DNA of 64,000 nucleotides from Litoditis marina (Eukaryota > Nematoda > Chromadorea > Rhabditida > Rhabditidae). The DNA is taken from contig OZ038433.1 in NCBI GenBank assembly GCA_964036275.1, positions 13,850,446-13,914,445 of the forward strand, read 5' to 3'. The translations under genes and the position numbers were made by a program. The notes below the pieces were generated by a model, which worked only from the letters and a program-made list of their open reading frames with translations, had not been told where the DNA came from and searched no databases. Below are positions 1-11,110 of this stretch, one piece after another (within the stretch, counting starts at the first letter, position 1; each line of letters begins with the position of its first letter).

Positions 1-23
1 TCGAAAAAAGTTAATATTTACTG

Positions 24-117
24 TGGCACGGAATCCCGTGCCATGGGTTGGGATTTGGCGTTACAAAGTGCAAGCGCGGTTACAAAAGGAGGATTTGCTT
101 ACCACAGAGTAAGCAAA
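24..117. other. Conserved two-hairpin block in the array spacer (unit 1 copy)
   Basis: Two perfect stems lie close together in every unit: TGGCACGG pairing with CCGTGCCA (24–43) and TTTGCTTAC pairing with GTAAGCAAA (94–117). The stretch between them is unusually well kept in diverged unit 18 compared with the rest of its spacer. There the first stem has changed sequence at its apex but still pairs. It does not match U1, U4, U5, U6 or a tRNA. It may be a fourth RNA or a processing or DNA-structure element; which strand would be transcribed is unknown. Confidence 0.4.
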
Positions 118-299
118 ACGGAATTTCGCTGGAAAAAGTTGATAAAACAAAGTTTAAGAAGGAAATTTGATATGAAAACACTCGTTTTGACCCCTTTTTT
201 CGACATATGTTGAATATAATTTATTTTTGTGTCCATTTCGTTACTTTTTCAACTTATGATCTATAACTGGTACCCAACTAATTTTTGATCTACTTTTTT

Positions 300-495
300 A
301 TCCCCGAAGGGAGGGGCCGTTCCCAGCAATAGTGCGATGCTGGGTCGACCCTCGAAGTGGAGCTAGCAAGCCAGCAACCACTTCTGGTCTCAAAAATCGG
401 TTAACCTTAGAATTCCAGTGGAATTCATATCGAAGGTTAATTCGATAAGAACTTTTACTTAAACTTTGATCTTAGCCAAAAGGCCGAGAAGCGAT
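300..495 (-). ncRNA. U2 snRNA, unit 1 (reference copy)
   Basis: U2 snRNA pairs with the intron branch site and with U6 in the spliceosome. The 5' 28 bases fit canonical U2, beginning AUCGCUUCUCGGCC with stem I and GCUAAGAUC. Downstream GUUCUUAUC, an AUUUUUG Sm site, a 7-bp stem III and a CCCAGC/GCUGGG stem IV are present. The anomaly is at 453–463: the canonical stretch containing GUAGUA is replaced by UUUAAGUAAAA, so the branch-site-recognition box is absent. A PSE-like motif lies 31 nt upstream of the RNA start. The 3' end is estimated from the last stem. Identity as U2 is firm; function of this variant is open. Confidence 0.9.
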
Positions 496-526
496 ACGAA
501 CTAAAATAATTGTTAATATTCTATTC

Positions 527-540
527 AGAGACGTCCGTAC
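527..540 (-). promoter_or_regulatory. PSE-like promoter element of U2 (unit 1)
   Basis: On the minus strand this reads GTACGGACGTCTCT and ends 31 nt before the U2 start. The SL gene has GTACGTACGTCTCT at the same distance. Small nuclear and SL RNA genes of nematodes use a proximal sequence element in about this position. Present in all full units. Confidence 0.7.
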
Positions 541-701
541 ATAGTACTGGTAGAACGCCACTTACTAGTAAACTTACAGTTTTCACGTGAGCTCGAGCCT
601 GAAGGTCACGTGCAGCCCATTAGACAATGTTTCTGTATCCCCTGCCAGTTTATAAAATCAACTATTCTCATCACTTCCCACATGGAGATAGGGTTGCTTT
701 C

Positions 702-820
702 GCTTACGACCATACCACGTTGAAAATACGCCATCCCGTCCGATCTGGCAAGTCAAGCAACGTTGGGCCCGGTTAGTACTTGGATCGGAGACGGCTTGGG
801 AATCCCGGGTGCCGTAAGCT
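702..820 (+). rRNA. 5S rRNA, unit 1 (reference copy)
   Basis: This is a 119-nt gene starting GCTTACGACCATACCACG and ending GTAAGCT, so the 5' and 3' ends pair as in all 5S rRNAs. It contains the internal control block TAGTACTTGGATCGGAGACGG and is followed at once by a T-run that would terminate Pol III. A TTTATAAAAT sequence lies about 50 bp upstream. Confidence 0.96.
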
Positions 821-866
821 TTTTGCTCGATTTTTTCTGCTTATTTAGAAAACGAAACAAGATAAA

Positions 867-880
867 GTACGTACGTCTCT
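867..880 (+). promoter_or_regulatory. PSE-like promoter element of SL RNA (unit 1)
   Basis: GTACGTACGTCTCT ends 31 nt before the first G of the SL exon. It matches the U2 element in 13 of 14 bases, at exactly the same spacing. Confidence 0.7.
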
Positions 881-911
881 TACATGCCTACAATATGTCT
901 ACTTATTCTTT

Positions 912-1007
912 GGTTTAATAGCCCAAGTTTGAGGTGCTTTCTCATTCTGACCCAATTTACTTTGTGGCTCAGAGACATTTTGGAACGTTCTCTAGTAGGA
1001 GGACACT
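912..1007 (+). ncRNA. SL1-type spliced leader RNA, unit 1 (reference copy)
   Basis: Spliced-leader RNA donates its first 22 nt to the 5' end of mRNAs by trans-splicing. The exon runs from GGTTTAAT to GTTTGAG and is followed by a GT donor (GTGCTTTC). The intron half has an Sm site (ACATTTTGGAACG) and a terminal stem GTTCTC/GAGGAC, closely parallel to C. elegans SL1 RNA. The exon carries AG at positions 9–10 where C. elegans SL1 has TA. Length is about 96 nt; the 3' end is inferred from the last stem. Confidence 0.93.
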
Positions 1008-1380
1008 AATTACGAGTAAACTACAAGTAACTACAGTAGTCACGTGAAACGTGAACGAACTACAATAATTTAGCACCTTACCTCGAAAAAGTTAATATTT
1101 ACTGTGGCACGGAATCCCGTGCCATGGGTTGGGATTTGGCGTTACAAAGTGCAAGCGCGGTTACAAAAGGAGGATTTGCTTACCACAGAGTAAGCAAAAC
1201 GGAATTTCGCTGGAAAAAGTTGATAAAACAAAGTTTAAGAAGGAAATTTGATATGAAAACACTCGTTTTGACCCCTTTTTTCGACATATGTTGAATATAA
1301 TTTATTTTTGTGTCCATTTCGTTACTTTTTCAACTTATGATCTATAACTGGTACCCAACTAATTTTTGATCTACTTTTTT

Positions 1381-1576
1381 ATCCCCGAAGGGAGGGGCCG
1401 TTCCCAGCAATAGTGCGATGCTGGGTCGACCCTCGAAGTGGAGCTAGCAAGCCAGCAACCACTTCTGGTCTCAAAAATCGGTTAACCTTAGAATTCCAGT
1501 GGAATTCATATCGAAGGTTAATTCGATAAGAACTTTTACTTAAACTTTGATCTTAGCCAAAAGGCCGAGAAGCGAT
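1381..1576 (-). ncRNA. U2 snRNA, unit 2
   Basis: Same sequence as the unit 1 copy as far as I compared; the spacer just upstream reads TTCGTATT on the + strand instead of TTAATATT. Confidence 0.88.
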
Positions 1577-1782
1577 ACGAACTAAAATAATTGTTCGTAT
1601 TCTATTCAGAGACGTCCGTACATAGTACTGGTAGAACGCCACTTACTAGTAAACTTACAGTTTTCACGTGAGCTCGAGCCTGAAGGTCACGTGCAGCCCA
1701 TTAGACAATGTTTCTGTATCCCCTGCCAGTTTATAAAATCAACTATTCTCATCACTTCCCACATGGAGATAGGGTTGCTTTC

Positions 1783-1901
1783 GCTTACGACCATACCACG
1801 TTGAAAATACGCCATCCCGTCCGATCTGGCAAGTCAAGCAACGTTGGGCCCGGTTAGTACTTGGATCGGAGACGGCTTGGGAATCCCGGGTGCCGTAAGC
1901 T
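1783..1901 (+). rRNA. 5S rRNA, unit 2
   Basis: No change noticed against the unit 1 copy. Confidence 0.95.
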
Positions 1902-1992
1902 TTTTGCTCGATTTTTTCTGCTTATTTAGAAAACGAAACAAGATAAAGTACGTACGTCTCTTACATGCCTACAATATGTCTACTTATTCTTT

Positions 1993-2088
1993 GGTTTAAT
2001 AGCCCAAGTTTGAGGTGCTTTCTCATTCTGACCCAATTTACTTTGTGGCTCAGAGACATTTTGGAACGTTCTCTAGTAGGAGGACACT
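1993..2088 (+). ncRNA. SL RNA, unit 2
   Basis: No change noticed against the unit 1 copy. Confidence 0.92.
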
Positions 2089-2461
2089 AATTACGAGTAA
2101 ACTACAAGTAACTACAGTAGTCACGTGAAACGTGAACGAACTACAATAATTTAGCACCTTACCTCGAAAAAGTTAATATTTACTGTGGCACGGAATCCCG
2201 TGCCATGGGTTGGGATTTGGCGTTACAAAGTGCAAGCGCGGTTACAAAAGGAGGATTTGCTTACCACAGAGTAAGCAAAACGGAATTTCGCTGGAAAAAG
2301 TTGATAAAACAAAGTTTAAGAAGGAAATTTGATATGAAAACACTCGTTTTGACCCCTTTTTTCGACATATGTTGAATATAATTTATTTTTGTGTCCATTT
2401 CGTTACTTTTTCAACTTATGATCTATAACTGGTACCCAACTAATTTTTGATCTACTTTTTT

Positions 2462-2657
2462 ATCCCCGAAGGGAGGGGCCGTTCCCAGCAATAGTGCGAT
2501 GCTGGGTCGACCCTCGAAGTGGAGCTAGCAAGCCAGCAACCACTTCTGGTCTCAAAAATCGGTTAACCTTAGAATTCCAGTGGAATTCATATCGAAGGTT
2601 AATTCGATAAGAACTTTTACTTAAACTTTGATCTTAGCCAAAAGGCCGAGAAGCGAT
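2462..2657 (-). ncRNA. U2 snRNA, unit 3
   Basis: As unit 1, including the TTAATATT upstream variant. Confidence 0.88.
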
Positions 2658-2863
2658 ACGAACTAAAATAATTGTTAATATTCTATTCAGAGACGTCCGT
2701 ACATAGTACTGGTAGAACGCCACTTACTAGTAAACTTACAGTTTTCACGTGAGCTCGAGCCTGAAGGTCACGTGCAGCCCATTAGACAATGTTTCTGTAT
2801 CCCCTGCCAGTTTATAAAATCAACTATTCTCATCACTTCCCACATGGAGATAGGGTTGCTTTC

Positions 2864-2982
2864 GCTTACGACCATACCACGTTGAAAATACGCCATCCCG
2901 TCCGATCTGGCAAGTCAAGCAACGTTGGGCCCGGTTAGTACTTGGATCGGAGACGGCTTGGGAATCCCGGGTGCCGTAAGCT
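2864..2982 (+). rRNA. 5S rRNA, unit 3
   Basis: No change noticed. Confidence 0.95.
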
Positions 2983-3073
2983 TTTTGCTCGATTTTTTCT
3001 GCTTATTTAGAAAACGAAACAAGATAAAGTACGTACGTCTCTTACATGCCTACAATATGTCTACTTATTCTTT

Positions 3074-3169
3074 GGTTTAATAGCCCAAGTTTGAGGTGCT
3101 TTCTCATTCTGACCCAATTTACTTTGTGGCTCAGAGACATTTTGGAACGTTCTCTAGTAGGAGGACACT
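3074..3169 (+). ncRNA. SL RNA, unit 3
   Basis: No change noticed. Confidence 0.92.
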
Positions 3170-3542
3170 AATTACGAGTAAACTACAAGTAACTACAGTA
3201 GTCACGTGAAACGTGAACGAACTACAATAATTTAGCACCTTACCTCGAAAAAGTTAATATTTACTGTGGCACGGAATCCCGTGCCATGGGTTGGGATTTG
3301 GCGTTACAAAGTGCAAGCGCGGTTACAAAAGGAGGATTTGCTTACCACAGAGTAAGCAAAACGGAATTTCGCTGGAAAAAGTTGATAAAACAAAGTTTAA
3401 GAAGGAAATTTGATATGAAAACACTCGTTTTGACCCCTTTTTTCGACATATGTTGAATATAATTTATTTTTGTGTCCATTTCGTTACTTTTTCAACTTAT
3501 GATCTATAACTGGTACCCAACTAATTTTTGATCTACTTTTTT

Positions 3543-3738
3543 ATCCCCGAAGGGAGGGGCCGTTCCCAGCAATAGTGCGATGCTGGGTCGACCCTCGAAG
3601 TGGAGCTAGCAAGCCAGCAACCACTTCTGGTCTCAAAAATCGGTTAACCTTAGAATTCCAGTGGAATTCATATCGAAGGTTAATTCGATAAGAACTTTTA
3701 CTTAAACTTTGATCTTAGCCAAAAGGCCGAGAAGCGAT
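3543..3738 (-). ncRNA. U2 snRNA, unit 4
   Basis: U2 body unchanged. This unit carries the CAACTAATCTC variant upstream of 5S that is otherwise seen in units 14–16. Confidence 0.88.
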
Positions 3739-3944
3739 ACGAACTAAAATAATTGTTCGTATTCTATTCAGAGACGTCCGTACATAGTACTGGTAGAACG
3801 CCACTTACTAGTAAACTTACAGTTTTCACGTGAGCTCGAGCCTGAAGGTCACGTGCAGCCCATTAGACAATGTTTCTGTATCCCCTGCCAGTTTATAAAA
3901 TCAACTAATCTCATCACTTCCCACATGGAGATAGGGTTGCTTTC

Positions 3945-4063
3945 GCTTACGACCATACCACGTTGAAAATACGCCATCCCGTCCGATCTGGCAAGTCAAG
4001 CAACGTTGGGCCCGGTTAGTACTTGGATCGGAGACGGCTTGGGAATCCCGGGTGCCGTAAGCT
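3945..4063 (+). rRNA. 5S rRNA, unit 4
   Basis: No change noticed. Confidence 0.95.
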
Positions 4064-4154
4064 TTTTGCTCGATTTTTTCTGCTTATTTAGAAAACGAAA
4101 CAAGATAAAGTACGTACGTCTCTTACATGCCTACAATATGTCTACTTATTCTTT

Positions 4155-4250
4155 GGTTTAATAGCCCAAGTTTGAGGTGCTTTCTCATTCTGACCCAATT
4201 TACTTTGTGGCTCAGAGACATTTTGGAACGTTCTCTAGTAGGAGGACACT
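4155..4250 (+). ncRNA. SL RNA, unit 4
   Basis: No change noticed. Confidence 0.92.
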
Positions 4251-4624
4251 AATTACGAGTAAACTACAAGTAACTACAGTAGTCACGTGAAACGTGAACG
4301 AACTACAATAATTTAGCACCTTACCTCGAAAAAAGTTAATATTTACTGTGGCACGGAATCCCGTGCCATGGGTTGGGATTTGGCGTTACAAAGTGCAAGC
4401 GCGGTTACAAAAGGAGGATTTGCTTACCACAGAGTAAGCAAAACGGAATTTCGCTGGAAAAAGTTGATAAAACAAAGTTTAAGAAGGAAATTTGATATGA
4501 AAACACTCGTTTTGACCCCTTTTTTCGACATATGTTGAATATAATTTATTTTTGTGTCCATTTCGTTACTTTTTCAACTTATGATCTATAACTGGTACCC
4601 AACTAATTTTTGATCTACTTTTTT

Positions 4625-4820
4625 ATCCCCGAAGGGAGGGGCCGTTCCCAGCAATAGTGCGATGCTGGGTCGACCCTCGAAGTGGAGCTAGCAAGCCAGC
4701 AACCACTTCTGGTCTCAAAAATCGGTTAACCTTAGAATTCCAGTGGAATTCATATCGAAGGTTAATTCGATAAGAACTTTTACTTAAACTTTGATCTTAG
4801 CCAAAAGGCCGAGAAGCGAT
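4625..4820 (-). ncRNA. U2 snRNA, unit 5
   Basis: As unit 1; unit 5 also shares with unit 1 the extra A in the first A-run of the repeat. Confidence 0.88.
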
Positions 4821-5026
4821 ACGAACTAAAATAATTGTTAATATTCTATTCAGAGACGTCCGTACATAGTACTGGTAGAACGCCACTTACTAGTAAACTT
4901 ACAGTTTTCACGTGAGCTCGAGCCTGAAGGTCACGTGCAGCCCATTAGACAATGTTTCTGTATCCCCTGCCAGTTTATAAAATCAACTATTCTCATCACT
5001 TCCCACATGGAGATAGGGTTGCTTTC

Positions 5027-5145
5027 GCTTACGACCATACCACGTTGAAAATACGCCATCCCGTCCGATCTGGCAAGTCAAGCAACGTTGGGCCCGGTTA
5101 GTACTTGGATCGGAGACGGCTTGGGAATCCCGGGTGCCGTAAGCT
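5027..5145 (+). rRNA. 5S rRNA, unit 5
   Basis: No change noticed. Confidence 0.95.
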
Positions 5146-5236
5146 TTTTGCTCGATTTTTTCTGCTTATTTAGAAAACGAAACAAGATAAAGTACGTACG
5201 TCTCTTACATGCCTACAATATGTCTACTTATTCTTT

Positions 5237-5332
5237 GGTTTAATAGCCCAAGTTTGAGGTGCTTTCTCATTCTGACCCAATTTACTTTGTGGCTCAGAGA
5301 CATTTTGGAACGTTCTCTAGTAGGAGGACACT
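5237..5332 (+). ncRNA. SL RNA, unit 5
   Basis: No change noticed. Confidence 0.92.
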
Positions 5333-5705
5333 AATTACGAGTAAACTACAAGTAACTACAGTAGTCACGTGAAACGTGAACGAACTACAATAATTTAGCA
5401 CCTTACCTCGAAAAAGTTAATATTTACTGTGGCACGGAATCCCGTGCCATGGGTTGGGATTTGGCGTTACAAAGTGCAAGCGCGGTTACAAAAGGAGGAT
5501 TTGCTTACCACAGAGTAAGCAAAACGGAATTTCGCTGGAAAAAGTTGATAAAACAAAGTTTAAGAAGGAAATTTGATATGAAAACACTCGTTTTGACCCC
5601 TTTTTTCGACATATGTTGAATATAATTTATTTTTGTGTCCATTTCGTTACTTTTTCAACTTATGATCTATAACTGGTACCCAACTAATTTTTGATCTACT
5701 TTTTT

Positions 5706-5901
5706 ATCCCCGAAGGGAGGGGCCGTTCCCAGCAATAGTGCGATGCTGGGTCGACCCTCGAAGTGGAGCTAGCAAGCCAGCAACCACTTCTGGTCTCAAA
5801 AATCGGTTAACCTTAGAATTCCAGTGGAATTCATATCGAAGGTTAATTCGATAAGAACTTTTACTTAAACTTTGATCTTAGCCAAAAGGCCGAGAAGCGA
5901 T
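5706..5901 (-). ncRNA. U2 snRNA, unit 6
   Basis: No change noticed in the RNA body. Confidence 0.88.
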
Positions 5902-6107
5902 ACGAACTAAAATAATTGTTCGTATTCTATTCAGAGACGTCCGTACATAGTACTGGTAGAACGCCACTTACTAGTAAACTTACAGTTTTCACGTGAGCTC
6001 GAGCCTGAAGGTCACGTGCAGCCCATTAGACAATGTTTCTGTATCCCCTGCCAGTTTATAAAATCAACTATTCTCATCACTTCCCACATGGAGATAGGGT
6101 TGCTTTC

Positions 6108-6226
6108 GCTTACGACCATACCACGTTGAAAATACGCCATCCCGTCCGATCTGGCAAGTCAAGCAACGTTGGGCCCGGTTAGTACTTGGATCGGAGACGG
6201 CTTGGGAATCCCGGGTGCCGTAAGCT
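6108..6226 (+). rRNA. 5S rRNA, unit 6
   Basis: No change noticed. Confidence 0.95.
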
Positions 6227-6317
6227 TTTTGCTCGATTTTTTCTGCTTATTTAGAAAACGAAACAAGATAAAGTACGTACGTCTCTTACATGCCTACAAT
6301 ATGTCTACTTATTCTTT

Positions 6318-6413
6318 GGTTTAATAGCCCAAGTTTGAGGTGCTTTCTCATTCTGACCCAATTTACTTTGTGGCTCAGAGACATTTTGGAACGTTCTCTA
6401 GTAGGAGGACACT
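6318..6413 (+). ncRNA. SL RNA, unit 6
   Basis: No change noticed. Confidence 0.92.
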
Positions 6414-6786
6414 AATTACGAGTAAACTACAAGTAACTACAGTAGTCACGTGAAACGTGAACGAACTACAATAATTTAGCACCTTACCTCGAAAAAGTTA
6501 ATATTTACTGTGGCACGGAATCCCGTGCCATGGGTTGGGATTTGGCGTTACAAAGTGCAAGCGCGGTTACAAAAGGAGGATTTGCTTACCACAGAGTAAG
6601 CAAAACGGAATTTCGCTGGAAAAAGTTGATAAAACAAAGTTTAAGAAGGAAATTTGATATGAAAACACTCGTTTTGACCCCTTTTTTCGACATATGTTGA
6701 ATATAATTTATTTTTGTGTCCATTTCGTTACTTTTTCAACTTATGATCTATAACTGGTACCCAACTAATTTTTGATCTACTTTTTT

Positions 6787-6982
6787 ATCCCCGAAGGGAG
6801 GGGCCGTTCCCAGCAATAGTGCGATGCTGGGTCGACCCTCGAAGTGGAGCTAGCAAGCCAGCAACCACTTCTGGTCTCAAAAATCGGTTAACCTTAGAAT
6901 TCCAGTGGAATTCATATCGAAGGTTAATTCGATAAGAACTTTTACTTAAACTTTGATCTTAGCCAAAAGGCCGAGAAGCGAT
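6787..6982 (-). ncRNA. U2 snRNA, unit 7
   Basis: No change noticed in the RNA body. Confidence 0.88.
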
Positions 6983-7188
6983 ACGAACTAAAATAATTGT
7001 TCGTATTCTATTCAGAGACGTCCGTACATAGTACTGGTAGAACGCCACTTACTAGTAAACTTACAGTTTTCACGTGAGCTCGAGCCTGAAGGTCACGTGC
7101 AGCCCATTAGACAATGTTTCTGTATCCCCTGCCAGTTTATAAAATCAACTATTCTCATCACTTCCCACATGGAGATAGGGTTGCTTTC

Positions 7189-7307
7189 GCTTACGACCAT
7201 ACCACGTTGAAAATACGCCATCCCGTCCGATCTGGCAAGTCAAGCAACGTTGGGCCCGGTTAGTACTTGGATCGGAGACGGCTTGGGAATCCCGGGTGCC
7301 GTAAGCT
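7189..7307 (+). rRNA. 5S rRNA, unit 7
   Basis: No change noticed. Confidence 0.95.
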
Positions 7308-7398
7308 TTTTGCTCGATTTTTTCTGCTTATTTAGAAAACGAAACAAGATAAAGTACGTACGTCTCTTACATGCCTACAATATGTCTACTTATTCTTT

Positions 7399-7494
7399 GG
7401 TTTAATAGCCCAAGTTTGAGGTGCTTTCTCATTCTGACCCAATTTACTTTGTGGCTCAGAGACATTTTGGAACGTTCTCTAGTAGGAGGACACT
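7399..7494 (+). ncRNA. SL RNA, unit 7
   Basis: No change noticed. Confidence 0.92.
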
Positions 7495-7867
7495 AATTAC
7501 GAGTAAACTACAAGTAACTACAGTAGTCACGTGAAACGTGAACGAACTACAATAATTTAGCACCTTACCTCGAAAAAGTTAATATTTACTGTGGCACGGA
7601 ATCCCGTGCCATGGGTTGGGATTTGGCGTTACAAAGTGCAAGCGCGGTTACAAAAGGAGGATTTGCTTACCACAGAGTAAGCAAAACGGAATTTCGCTGG
7701 AAAAAGTTGATAAAACAAAGTTTAAGAAGGAAATTTGATATGAAAACACTCGTTTTGACCCCTTTTTTCGACATATGTTGAATATAATTTATTTTTGTGT
7801 CCATTTCGTTACTTTTTCAACTTATGATCTATAACTGGTACCCAACTAATTTTTGATCTACTTTTTT

Positions 7868-8063
7868 ATCCCCTAAGGGAGGGGCCGTTCCCAGCAATAG
7901 TGCGATGCTGGGTCGACCCTCGAAGTGGAGCTAGCAAGCCAGCAACCACTTCTGGTCTCAAAAATCGGTTAACCTTAGAATTCCAGTGGAATTCATATCG
8001 AAGGTTAATTCGATAAGAACTTTTACTTAAACTTTGATCTTAGCCAAAAGGCCGAGAAGCGAT
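7868..8063 (-). ncRNA. U2 snRNA, unit 8 (3' stem variant)
   Basis: One base differs in the terminal 3' stem: + strand CCCTAAGGG instead of CCCGAAGGG. Confidence 0.86.
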
Positions 8064-8269
8064 ACGAACTAAAATAATTGTTCGTATTCTATTCAGAGAC
8101 GTCCGTACATAGTACTGGTAGAACGCCACTTACTAGTAAACTTACAGTTTTCACGTGAGCTCGAGCCTGAAGGTCACGTGCAGCCCATTAGACAATGTTT
8201 CTGTATCCCCTGCCAGTTTATAAAATCAACTATTCTCATCACTTCCCACATGGAGATAGGGTTGCTTTC

Positions 8270-8388
8270 GCTTACGACCATACCACGTTGAAAATACGCC
8301 ATCCCGTCCGATCTGGCAAGTCAAGCAACGTTGGGCCCGGTTAGTACTTGGATCGGAGACGGCTTGGGAATCCCGGGTGCCGTAAGCT
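8270..8388 (+). rRNA. 5S rRNA, unit 8
   Basis: No change noticed. Confidence 0.95.
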
Positions 8389-8479
8389 TTTTGCTCGATT
8401 TTTTCTGCTTATTTAGAAAACGAAACAAGATAAAGTACGTACGTCTCTTACATGCCTACAATATGTCTACTTATTCTTT

Positions 8480-8575
8480 GGTTTAATAGCCCAAGTTTGA
8501 GGTGCTTTCTCATTCTGACCCAATTTACTTTGTGGCTCAGAGACATTTTGGAACGTTCTCTAGTAGGAGGACACT
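8480..8575 (+). ncRNA. SL RNA, unit 8
   Basis: No change noticed. Confidence 0.92.
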
Positions 8576-8948
8576 AATTACGAGTAAACTACAAGTAACT
8601 ACAGTAGTCACGTGAAACGTGAACGAACTACAATAATTTAGCACCTTACCTCGAAAAAGTTAATATTTACTGTGGCACGGAATCCCGTGCCATGGGTTGG
8701 GATTTGGCGTTACAAAGTGCAAGCGCGGTTACAAAAGGAGGATTTGCTTACCACAGAGTAAGCAAAACGGAATTTCGCTGGAAAAAGTTGATAAAACAAA
8801 GTTTAAGAAGGAAATTTGATATGAAAACACTCGTTTTGACCCCTTTTTTCGACATATGTTGAATATAATTTATTTTTGTGTCCATTTCGTTACTTTTTCA
8901 ACTTATGATCTATAACTGGTACCCAACTAATTTTTGATCTACTTTTTT

Positions 8949-9144
8949 ATCCCCGAAGGGAGGGGCCGTTCCCAGCAATAGTGCGATGCTGGGTCGACCC
9001 TCGAAGTGGAGCTAGCAAGCCAGCAACCACTTCTGGTCTCAAAAATCGGTTAACCTTAGAATTCCAGTGGAATTCATATCGAAGGTTAATTCGATAAGAA
9101 CTTTTACTTAAACTTTGATCTTAGCCAAAAGGCCGAGAAGCGAT
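8949..9144 (-). ncRNA. U2 snRNA, unit 9
   Basis: RNA body unchanged; the upstream spacer has CTCGAGGCTG for CTCGAGCCTG. Confidence 0.88.
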
Positions 9145-9350
9145 ACGAACTAAAATAATTGTTCGTATTCTATTCAGAGACGTCCGTACATAGTACTGGT
9201 AGAACGCCACTTACTAGTAAACTTACAGTTTTCACGTGAGCTCGAGGCTGAAGGTCACGTGCAGCCCATTAGACAATGTTTCTGTATCCCCTGCCAGTTT
9301 ATAAAATCAACTATTCTCATCACTTCCCACATGGAGATAGGGTTGCTTTC

Positions 9351-9469
9351 GCTTACGACCATACCACGTTGAAAATACGCCATCCCGTCCGATCTGGCAA
9401 GTCAAGCAACGTTGGGCCCGGTTAGTACTTGGATCGGAGACGGCTTGGGAATCCCGGGTGCCGTAAGCT
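9351..9469 (+). rRNA. 5S rRNA, unit 9
   Basis: No change noticed. Confidence 0.95.
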
Positions 9470-9560
9470 TTTTGCTCGATTTTTTCTGCTTATTTAGAAA
9501 ACGAAACAAGATAAAGTACGTACGTCTCTTACATGCCTACAATATGTCTACTTATTCTTT

Positions 9561-9656
9561 GGTTTAATAGCCCAAGTTTGAGGTGCTTTCTCATTCTGAC
9601 CCAATTTACTTTGTGGCTCAGAGACATTTTGGAACGTTCTCTAGTAGGAGGACACT
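9561..9656 (+). ncRNA. SL RNA, unit 9
   Basis: No change noticed. Confidence 0.92.
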
Positions 9657-10029
9657 AATTACGAGTAAACTACAAGTAACTACAGTAGTCACGTGAAACG
9701 TGAACGAACTACAATAATTTAGCACCTTACCTCGAAAAAGTTAATATTTACTGTGGCACGGAATCCCGTGCCATGGGTTGGGATTTGGCGTTACAAAGTG
9801 CAAGCGCGGTTACAAAAGGAGGATTTGCTTACCACAGAGTAAGCAAAACGGAATTTCGCTGGAAAAAGTTGATAAAACAAAGTTTAAGAAGGAAATTTGA
9901 TATGAAAACACTCGTTTTGACCCCTTTTTTCGACATATGTTGAATATAATTTATTTTTGTGTCCATTTCGTTACTTTTTCAACTTATGATCTATAACTGG
10001 TACCCAACTAATTTTTGATCTACTTTTTT

Positions 10030-10225
10030 ATCCCCGAAGGGAGGGGCCGTTCCCAGCAATAGTGCGATGCTGGGTCGACCCTCGAAGTGGAGCTAGCAAG
10101 CCAGCAACCACTTCTGGTCTCAAAAATCGGTTAACCTTAGAATTCCAGTGGAATTCATATCGAAGGTTAATTCGATAAGAACTTTTACTTAAACTTTGAT
10201 CTTAGCCAAAAGGCCGAGAAGCGAT
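10030..10225 (-). ncRNA. U2 snRNA, unit 10
   Basis: No change noticed. Confidence 0.88.
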
Positions 10226-10431
10226 ACGAACTAAAATAATTGTTCGTATTCTATTCAGAGACGTCCGTACATAGTACTGGTAGAACGCCACTTACTAGTA
10301 AACTTACAGTTTTCACGTGAGCTCGAGCCTGAAGGTCACGTGCAGCCCATTAGACAATGTTTCTGTATCCCCTGCCAGTTTATAAAATCAACTATTCTCA
10401 TCACTTCCCACATGGAGATAGGGTTGCTTTC

Positions 10432-10550
10432 GCTTACGACCATACCACGTTGAAAATACGCCATCCCGTCCGATCTGGCAAGTCAAGCAACGTTGGGCCC
10501 GGTTAGTACTTGGATCGGAGACGGCTTGGGAATCCCGGGTGCCGTAAGCT
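10432..10550 (+). rRNA. 5S rRNA, unit 10
   Basis: No change noticed. Confidence 0.95.
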
Positions 10551-10641
10551 TTTTGCTCGATTTTTTCTGCTTATTTAGAAAACGAAACAAGATAAAGTAC
10601 GTACGTCTCTTACATGCCTACAATATGTCTACTTATTCTTT

Positions 10642-10737
10642 GGTTTAATAGCCCAAGTTTGAGGTGCTTTCTCATTCATGCCCAATTTACTTTGTGGCTC
10701 AGAGACATTTTGGAACGTTCTCTAGTAGGAGGACACT
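10642..10737 (+). ncRNA. SL RNA, unit 10 (intron-half variant)
   Basis: The intron half reads CATTCATGCCC where other copies have CATTCTGACCC. The exon, donor and Sm site are unchanged. Confidence 0.9.
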
Positions 10738-11110
10738 AATTACGAGTAAACTACAAGTAACTACAGTAGTCACGTGAAACGTGAACGAACTACAATAATT
10801 TAGCACCTTACCTCGAAAAAGTTAATATTTACTGTGGCACGGAATCCCGTGCCATGGGTTGGGATTTGGCGTTACAAAGTGCAAGCGCGGTTACAAAAGG
10901 AGGATTTGCTTACCACAGAGTAAGCAAAACGGAATTTCGCTGGAAAAAGTTGATAAAACAAAGTTTAAGAAGGAAATTTGATATGAAAACACTCGTTTTG
11001 ACCCCTTTTTTCGACATATGTTGAATATAATTTATTTTTGTGTCCATTTCGTTACTTTTTCAACTTATGATCTATAACTGGTACCCAACTAATTTTTGAT
11101 CTACTTTTTT

